This document shows, one piece after another, positions 58,601 to 64,000 of a DNA stretch of 64,000 bases. This DNA is from Tholera decimalis. Its lineage: Eukaryota > Arthropoda > Insecta > Lepidoptera > Noctuidae. A program made the position numbers and the translations under genes. The DNA lies in contig OW964556.2 of NCBI GenBank assembly GCA_943138885.2, positions 26,616,001 to 26,680,000 of the forward strand, read 5' to 3'. The notes below the pieces were generated by a model. That model was not told the origin of the DNA, ran no database searches, and saw nothing but the letters and a program-made list of their open reading frames with translations. Each line of letters opens with the position of its first letter. Position 1 is the first letter of the stretch.

Positions 58601-61600
58601 ATACCCCCAACTTTTGGAAAAAGTTCATCAAATTATAAGAAACGCACTTTCTTCCATTTTAAGTGTGGCCTTGGATGACCGAGCGTGGCAGCAAGCTATA
58701 CTTCCCATTCGCATGGGTGGTCTCGGCGTCCGCAAAATTTCAAGTATCAGTTTACCAGCCTTCCTCTTCTCGGTCCACGTTACTAATTCTTTGACCAGGA
58801 ATATTTTATCTCACTCACTGTTAAATTTTGATGTACCGTGTTTGTCCGATGCTTTGAACGCTTGGAAGATGACTTGTCCCAACACGGATTTGCCCGACAA
58901 CCTGTCTTCCCAAAGACTATGGGACGCGCCGCTCTGCAGTATTTTACGGAATAACTTAATTAATACCTCTTCGAACACTGCTGAGCGAGCTCGTCTGTTG
59001 GCTGTGGAAGAATGGGAGTCTGGGAGGAGTCGGGTCTTTGGCTTCAAGCACTCCCGTCATCCACCATTGGCACAACGATGAATGACGCATCGTTTAAGGT
59101 CGCTACTTGTTTACGCTTAGGCGTTCCTTGTGTTGCTCCACATCGGTGCCACTGCGGTGCAGCTGTTGACAGCCTCGGGCAACATGGTCTGTCCTGTTGC
59201 AAGAGTGCAGGGCGCATAGATAGGCACGCCAGCATCAATGACATTATTCGTCGAGCTCTTCCACCACCAGTACACCTGCGATACTAGAACCAAGCAGCTT
59301 AGTACGTGACGATGGGAAGAGACCAGATGGTATGACTTTGGTGCCTTGGAAGATAGGTAGGCCTCTAGTGTGGGTCGCAACTTGTGTCAACACTGTTGCG
59401 CCATCTCATATTCCAAGTACGGCGAGCTGTACTGGTGCAACAGCCGTGACTGCAGAGGCCCTCAAACGGCGCAAATACTGTAACCTTTCTAGTAATTACA
59501 GTTTTGTACCGTTTGGGGTCGAAACGCTTGGGTCATGAGGCCCGAGTGCGCGTCTCCTTTATAAGGAATTATCTCGCCGGCTGATCAATGCCTTGCGTGA
59601 CCGGAGGGCTGGCTCGTTCTTTGCCCAAAGAATAAGCATTGCCATACAACGTGGCAATGCTGCCAGTCTTCTGGGTACGTTTCCGGACGACAGCGATGTG
59701 GAAGAGTACATTGTACATAGTTATGTACATTGTACATAGTTAGGTTTAGCAGTGTTTTTTAAAATTCAATGTTTTATTTTGTTATCTAATAAATAGTTTC
59801 AAACCATTAAAAAAAGTATCAAAAGAACTTATTACCCGAAAATTGGATCATTAAGGTTACTTCACATACTTCGCCAGTTGACGAGCGACTAATCATTTAA
59901 TTACCTTGTTACACTTATCTCTTATAGGTGGAGCGCACTTGTACTCGCTCCGTCCCTTAGGAATCTGGTCTGCACTGAAGGTGAGGTAATGGTGGCAGGT
60001 CTCGGCGGTGACTCCGGCGCGCCAGGCCTCGTGGCCCTTCGCCACGCGGGCCTTCCGAGCCTCCACAAGGAGAGGAACCACATCTGAAGAAGACACATGG
60101 ACGATGTGCACTCGGACACTGAATAAGTAAAACAATATTGAAGTTGTGATCGTATCTTAGATGGAATCTTACTACTATTATAAATGAGAAAGTTTGTGAG
60201 GATGGATGTATGGATTGTTAGTCTTTCACGCAAAAACTACTCAAAGGATCTAAATGAAATTTGATAGGTAGATAGTTGACATGTTGGAATAACATATCTA
60301 CACCAACACACTACTATTTATACCGGAATTCCCACGGGATTAGGATTTACGTGTCAAAAACCCTCACATGCAAACAAAGAGATAAATTGACAAGACTACT
60401 TTGAAAAAAAAAATTCTAATGAATCTATGTATTCATTATAAAAAAAAAATAAAGAAATAAGTGGGTAAGTGGTTATTTGAACAGAGATCTAAAAAGTTAT
60501 TTAAAAAATCTAAAAAACCCGACTGCTCAACTGAAATGCAAGAAACAAGCACATTTTTATTTTAAAAAGTGACAAGCAGGCGAGACCCAATTGATTTTTT
60601 TAATGGGATGGGTCCGCCTGCTTGTCACTTTTTAAAATAAAAATGTGCTTGTTTCTTGCATTTCAGTTGAGCAGTCGGGTTTTTTAGATTTTTTAAATAA
60701 CTTTTTTTTTCAACTTTTTAGTTACAATATTAATTAACATTTTTATGGTTTTCCCGGTCGTATCACAATGGCACCCCACCGGATTCAGAAAGTGAAAGAG
60801 CTAAGTCCATATTTTTAAAATTTCTCTTTGTATTATTTTTGCTAGTATTACACTAATGATAAACATGATATACCTTTTTGAAATTCTTGTGTTAAGCCCT
60901 TTAATTTGATACCCATATTGCAGTATTCGAAAAAAAAAATTTTTTTTCATCATGTATAATAACTTCGCACAGCCGCCATGTTTGATTTTTCAAATGTCAC
61001 CTAATTAAGAACACTGGGGCTGCTAAGACAAATCTAACGATACCTCAATTATCTGAATCCGTTCAGCGATTCTGGAGATATGAGGTAATAAAGAATATTA
61101 CATACATACATACAAGATACGCGCGAAAAACATAACCCTTCCTTTGCAGTCGGGTAATAATTATTATTGCTCTAGAGACCTGTTGTAAACTGAAAGAAAC
61201 TGCATACTGAAGTTTTTGACAATCAGAATGTGGTAATGGTTAACATAGTATTTTGTTTTCCTAATTTCATCGAAACAATGTACAACGATATACAAAAAGA
61301 AATTGGCCAAGTGCGAGTCAGACTCGCCCATGAAGGGTTCCGCAGTAACTATAATAATATAATATGTATATTTATTTGACGAAAAAAAAACATTAAAATT
61401 TCATAAAACTAGCTTATTTAAATTTTTTACTACTACCTACGCCAAATAACTTTGTTTTTCATAGTGTTTGTATAAATTACAAAGTTATAGTTGCGGTTTA
61501 AGAAAATATGCTGTATCTCAAAAACTGCTAACCCGATCTCGTTCAAACCAATTTTGGTTGAAAGTTTACATTAAGATCTACTGACATATATTTTTTTATG

Positions 61601-62899
61601 ATTTTTCTTTTCATTATTATAGAAGTTAGAGGGGGGTACACACATTTTACCACTCTGGAAGCGTATATCTTTTAAACGATTAACTTTGTGAAAAAGTGGT
61701 TTTAGAAACCTCAATATCATTTTTAAAGACACGTCTATAAATACCAGACACACATAGGTTTCATAAAAAAAAATATTTTCAGTTTTAATTCCATGTATCG
61801 GGGTCCCTTTATTTTAAATATATTTGAATTTTTTCAGAAAGTGGTTCACGGAATACATCTACCTACCAAGTTTCACATGTATAGTCTTAATAGTTTCGGA
61901 ATAAAATGGCTGTGACATACGGACGGACGGACGGAGGGACAGACAGACAGACAGACATGACGAAACTATAAGGGTTCTTTGCCATTCGGCTACGGAACCC
62001 TAAAAAAGGACAAGTACCCACCGAGGGTTCCGTACCGGTGATACAGTATTTTATTGATTATAAATAAAAATTTAGGCGTCGCAACAAAATTAATAAAATA
62101 CGTTTTAGAATATGCACAATTTCATATACATGTGTACATTAGATCACCTCACTTGAACTAGTAGCTTCAATTGTAAATTTCGATCCCCTATAAAACTATA
62201 TTTTTTATGATTTAATTACAAATGTAAAGTTGGCAGATTTTTCCTTAAATTTTACTATAAAATGATGTCACTAGCCAAAGTTCATAGTTCTAGGTCAACG
62301 GGAAGTCCGGGGTTACGGGAATGTTCTAACGAGATACCGCGGCCCCGGAACTTAAGGGCAACTGAATGAATAGGGTGGGTTTTTAGTCAGTAGAAAGAAG
62401 TCTGACACTCCGCTTAACCCAGAGTAGGATTCAAAGATTTTTCCACCCGGAAACAAAAAAGTCAACGGGAAGCGTAGGGTAGGTACCCAACCCTATCAAT
62501 TTTGATTCCTTTGAGAGTGTCGAAATACGCGTTTCTTACGACTTGCGACTGTATCTTTTTTATGTTTTATTAAGTTTGATTTTTCAGAGCTTCAAGGGAC
62601 TGTAGACCTGATATGGTTTCAATTTTAACTCGATATCTCCACGCGTCCCGGAAATACAGTGTCTTGATAGACAGACAGACGGACGAACAAGAAATTAATT
62701 CCATAAAGGTTTTCCGTTTTATTCTTTTTGAAGTACGAAACCCTTCTAAACCTTTTAAAACCTTGGTTTATGCATTTGTTTTGTGATTCACAAACAATAA
62801 CTTACTCAGTTTTGTCAACAAAATCCTTAATTAGCGAGACCGCATTTAATTCCATGTTGGGTGGCCTTGACTCAAGATATGTTTGATATTCCTCGGGAT
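52492..62899 (-). CDS. ALN: Allantoinase B, 3' part of gene (five last coding exons)
   Basis: A paralogue of allantoinase A, upstream of it in the same orientation. Exons in order of transcription: 62899-62806, 60118-59905, 54128-53999, 53334-53129, 52620-52492. Their lengths (94, 214, 130, 206, 129 nt) and phases equal those of exons 7-11 of gene A. It keeps the metal-ligand motifs IVHVSS, CHHYL and SDHSP, plus CAPPIRD and RPGLDADLIFFDP. It ends KLLLNDI and TGA. All five exons are undamaged, so the gene is probably active. Exons 1-6 must lie beyond 64000. Product function is the same as for gene A; whether it has a signal peptide cannot be seen. Confidence 0.9.
53129..53334 (-). CDS. ALN: Allantoinase B exon equivalent to A exon 10
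   Basis: LSLFWTAASNRG, SSGPAQLCGLQ, RPGLDADLIFFDP, ending IIRHKNK before GTAACC. Confidence 0.92.
53421..53641 (+). mobile_element. Non-autonomous Helitron, plus orientation
   Basis: Head ACTAATATTATAAATGCGAA, tail GAAGTCGCGGGTAGAAGCTAG, followed by T. It lies within allantoinase B intron 53335-53998. Confidence 0.8.
53748..53969 (-). mobile_element. Non-autonomous Helitron, minus orientation
   Basis: Inverse of the previous copy with few differences, 107 bp away in the same intron. The pair forms a long inverted repeat in the pre-mRNA. Confidence 0.8.
53999..54128 (-). CDS. ALN: Allantoinase B exon equivalent to A exon 9
   Basis: EKLWDYLLEDKLDLVVSDHS then AWGGISSVQF. It contains the catalytic Asp of SDHSP. 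Confidence 0.92.
54775..55533 (+). pseudogene. Helitron Pif1-type helicase remnant, frame-shifted
   Basis: Opens with LLNIGEG and continues LMPELCCIVQSQ, SVYGDVTNIL, WLCERSILTPRNDQAFEINN, MPGLPSHEIRLKIG and IPIILLR. It then loses about ten codons that copy 1 retains, passes to another frame (FIPRIPIIPNNFPFQFKRTQ), takes a 2-bp insertion at 55354-55366 and finishes with KAQGQTFRVAGVDLG, YVALSRVSS and FNIVYPEALR. It is more complete towards the N-terminus than the copy at 24422 but more broken. No Rep nuclease region is present. Confidence 0.8.
55782..56691 (-). mobile_element. 5'-truncated jockey-clade LINE with 12-bp target duplication
   Basis: GAGGAAGGACAT at 55770-55781 is repeated at 56692-56703. 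The A-rich 3' end lies at 55782-55800 on the minus strand. The related Helitron at 25045-25070 has the uninterrupted target. Confidence 0.92.
55908..56645 (-). CDS. Reverse transcriptase C-terminal part of the inserted jockey-clade LINE
   Basis: A 245-residue open frame beginning just before the catalytic motif: SDLPQS..., TYADDTAILACSS, then a helix with SALNNVDEWLTKWRIKPSAG, KSVHVTFTLRRGNCP, KYLGMHLDRRLTWRKHM, the thumb-like LLGRNSKLSIDNKLLIYKTL, LKPVWKYGIELWG and the C-terminal tail. Upstream, GVPQGSVLGP-like sequence is visible in frame to 56690 (AGVPQGSVLGP, then LYTLFTSD). No frameshift is seen, so the insertion is recent, but the copy lacks the endonuclease and most of the polymerase and should be inactive. 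Confidence 0.88.
   Translation of the reverse strand: MLYTLFTSDLPQSDNITAATYADDTAILACSSCPNEASAILQSALNNVDEWLTKWRIKPSAGKSVHVTFTLRRGNCPPVTMRNSQLPQSDSAKYLGMHLDRRLTWRKHMEKKRDEINIKYRGLHWLLGRNSKLSIDNKLLIYKTLLKPVWKYGIELWGSACDSSISIIQRVQNYILKQISNSPWFLKISEVHEHLNIKTIKEEIKSSSSKYKARLAIHPNKLAVQLTIPETKRRLKRRHILEMDS
56766..57016 (+). mobile_element. Second Helitron-like element, non-autonomous
   Basis: Head TACTAATAATATAAGGCTGA, tail GACGAAGTCGCGTGCAAAAG then CTAG. Head shared with 25125, tail shared with 29305-29433. Confidence 0.75.
57017..58299. other. Intron DNA without a recognised feature
   Basis: AT-rich intron sequence of allantoinase B; no supported repeat or gene. Confidence 0.4.
58300..59735 (+). 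pseudogene. C-terminal part of a non-LTR retroelement with a putative restriction-like endonuclease
   Basis: Frames shift near 59015 and 59290. First part (58437-59081): FRPNLTYGLRSSHLWKYPQL, ALDDRAWQQAILPIRMGGLG and AERARLLAVEEWESG. Second part: WLQALPSS, VATCLRLGVPC, a zinc-binding CHCGAAVDSLGQHGLSC stretch and GRIDRHASINDIIRRAL. Third part: PDGMTLVPWK, PLVWVATCVNT (usually WDAT), ALKRRKYCNLSSNYSFVPFG, and after a stop RLINALRDRRAGSFFAQRIS to SDVEEYIVH. The PDG...W(D)xT pattern resembles PD-(D/E)xK nucleases of R2-like elements. The reverse transcriptase core is missing. I know this as a widespread arthropod repeat protein but cannot name its clade. Confidence 0.6.
59905..60118 (-). CDS. 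ALN: Allantoinase B exon equivalent to A exon 8
   Basis: VRVHIVHVSSSDVVPLL, TAETCHHYLTFSADQIPKG, CAPPIRDKCNK. Both His metal ligands are present. GC-rich compared with its surroundings. Confidence 0.92.
60172..60380 (+). repeat. Degenerate non-autonomous Helitron
   Basis: ATTATAAATGAGAAAGTTTG head and CCCACGGGATTAGGATTTACG body like 53421-53641, with eroded tail and no CTAG end. Confidence 0.7.
60491..60706. repeat. Perfect 92-bp inverted repeat (long hairpin)
   Basis: 60491-60582 is the exact inverse complement of 60615-60706, with a 32-nt loop that itself has pairing potential (GACCCA/TGGGTC). Inside the arms ACCCGACTGC (60517) and GCAGTCGGGT (60671) mark the ends of a repeat. The same GCAGTCGGGT end appears again at 61146-61155. 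It lies in an intron of allantoinase B. Confidence 0.95.
60707..61302. other. Likely body of an ACCCGACTGC-ended repeat
   Basis: The second GCAGTCGGGT terminus at 61146-61155 suggests that the element starting at 60517 originally ended here, with the hairpin formed by an inverted duplication of its left end. No coding sequence. Confidence 0.4.
61303..62002 (+). repeat. Interspersed repeat family A, copy 4
   Basis: TTGGCCAAGTGCGAGTCAGA start, GGACGGACGG and GACA tract near 61920-61955, CGGCTACGGAACCCTA end. Confidence 0.8.
62310..62455 (+). repeat. SINE-like element, copy 3
   Basis: GGGGTTACGGGAATGTTCTA, CCGCGGCCCCGGAACTTAAG, GGGTGGGTTTTTAGTCAGTAG and TTTTTCCACCCGG end followed by A-rich DNA. 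Best match to copy 1 at 1590. Confidence 0.62.
62806..62899 (-). CDS. ALN: Allantoinase B exon equivalent to A exon 7
   Basis: PEEYQTYLESRPPNMELNAV and SLIKDFVDKT. Both splice sites (TTTCAG, GTAAG) are consensus. Confidence 0.9.
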
Positions 62900-63117
62900 C
62901 TGAAACGAACAAAAGAATGTATGAGTAGGTACCTAATTATACTGGAAAAACAACCTTTGATAATATATGTATTATTTTATATATATAGATAAGAACCTGA
63001 TATTCGTTTGCTTCGGTTTATAGTGTGACAGAAAAAATTGATTGATTTAATCCCTCTTTATCCTTAATTACATTGACCATTACACCACCATCGATCAAGT
63101 CACAAATGAAGTGTTAA

Positions 63118-64000
63118 AAAACTACTATACCAGTCATTGGTCCTATATTAACGGATATATTTAACAAAATAATAGAGACTGAAATTATCCCTGAAGACTG
63201 GACTAAATCAACAATAATATTATTACATAAAAAAGGAGATAAAGGAGATATAGGTAATTACAGACCTATAAGTTTGATGTCCAATGTCTATAAAGTCTTC
63301 TCAAAAATAATTCTGTCACGAATCACTTCTACCCTAGATGAAAACCAACCAAGAGAGCAGGCGGGGTTCTGCAGTAAATATTCAACTATAGACCATATAC
63401 ATGTTCTAAGGCAGGTTCTACAAAAATATAAAGAATATAATAAAAAATACTATTTGGGATTTGTTGATTATAATAAAGCCTTTGACTCCTTGGAACATGA
63501 GTATATCTGGGAAGCACTACGTATACAGGAAATACACAAAAAGTACATACGTATACTCCGGAAAGTATACTCCAAAAGCACAGCCCAAATCAGGCTTGAA
63601 ACTACGGGGGAAGAATTTCCTATAGAGAGAGGCGTCCGGCAAGGAGACCCAATTTCTCCTAAGTTGTTTTCGGCGGCTCTAGAGATGATATTCAGGAATC
63701 TACAATGGGATCACGAAGGCCTGAACATAAATGGTGAAAAACTAAACCACCTACGATTTGCAGACGACTTGATCTTATTTGCAGAATGTCCAATTAAATT
63801 AGAGCAAATGTTACAACAACTGTCAGATCAAAGCGCGAAGGCTGGACTTACAATGAACACGGCAAAGACAAAGATTATGACTAACTCTTCACAGACGCAT
63901 ACCATCATAGTCAACTCAGAGAGGATAGAATATGTCGAAGAATACGTATACCTAGGACAACTCATAGCCGCTGAAGACACCATGCACAAAGAGATTGAAA
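63118..64000 (+). CDS. RTE-clade reverse transcriptase, cut by window edge
   Basis: An open frame of 294 codons from just after a stop at 63115-63117 to the end of the window, with no stop seen. Motifs in order: PEDWTKSTIILLHKKGDKGD, NYRPISLMSNVYKVFSKI, QAGFCSKYSTIDHIHVLRQV, FVDYNKAFDSLEH (first catalytic Asp), GVRQGDPISPKLFSAALE, LRFADDLILFAE (FADD catalytic pair), GLTMNTAKTKIM and VEEYVYLGQL. This order and the VEEYVYLGQ motif are typical for RTE/BovB-type LINEs. Before 63118 another frame reads IDQVTNEVLKN, the normal preceding region, but the KAPGxDG segment is missing, so a deletion joins the two. It lies in an intron of allantoinase B. Confidence 0.85.

Overview
This is eukaryotic DNA from an insect, almost certainly a moth or butterfly. 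The evidence is an intron-rich allantoinase gene split by short exons with GT-AG splice sites, AT-rich non-coding DNA, and repeats typical of Lepidoptera: Helitron ends of the GAAGTCGCGGGC...CTAG type, an R1-clade LINE, Ty3/gypsy, piggyBac and mariner elements. There are no operons, tRNA or rRNA genes, and no CRISPR array.

Host genes. Two allantoinase genes lie in tandem on the minus strand. Gene A is complete: I can place 11 coding exons from the ATG at 34240 to the stop at 10670. They join in frame to 494 codons, with a putative signal peptide and all metal-ligand residues. Gene B enters from beyond the right edge. Its last five coding exons (62899 down to 52492) have the same lengths and intron phases as exons 7-11 of gene A. 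Allantoinase opens the allantoin ring to allantoate in purine breakdown. A small degenerate THAP-like fragment (37035-37333) is the only other host-like coding trace I can support.

Layout. 1-7.6 kb: interspersed repeats, an endonuclease remnant of a LINE, and a 100-bp satellite array (3841-4840). 7.6-10.0 kb: a 5'-truncated R1-clade LINE with one long ORF. 10.7-34.2 kb: allantoinase A. Its introns carry a young Ty3/gypsy-like LTR element (11856-19522), a jockey-like LINE remnant interrupted by Helitrons (19.6-20.8 kb), a Helitron with helicase remnant (23.9-25.1 kb), a 2.9-kb TIR transposon with a decayed transposase (25285-28196), heat-shock-element-like sites, and a decayed gene of an uncharacterised family with a perfect 190-bp tandem duplication. 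34.2-52.5 kb: intergenic repeats. These include a three-level nest (mariner inside piggyBac inside a LINE, 40.05-45.6 kb), a MITE with an 8-bp target duplication, and a 1.66-kb TIR element inside another repeat. 52.5-62.9 kb: allantoinase B with Helitrons, LINE remnants and a perfect 92-bp inverted repeat in its introns. 63.1-64.0 kb: an open RTE-type reverse transcriptase running off the edge.

The mobile elements do not work together as a system. They are layers of insertion, and several insertions can be dated relative to each other because the interrupted element is recognisable on both sides. I found no convincing new multi-gene system. The best candidates for novelty are the 2.9-kb and 1.66-kb TIR elements with their subterminal repeats, the perfect long hairpin, and the tandem allantoinase pair with a predicted secreted copy.
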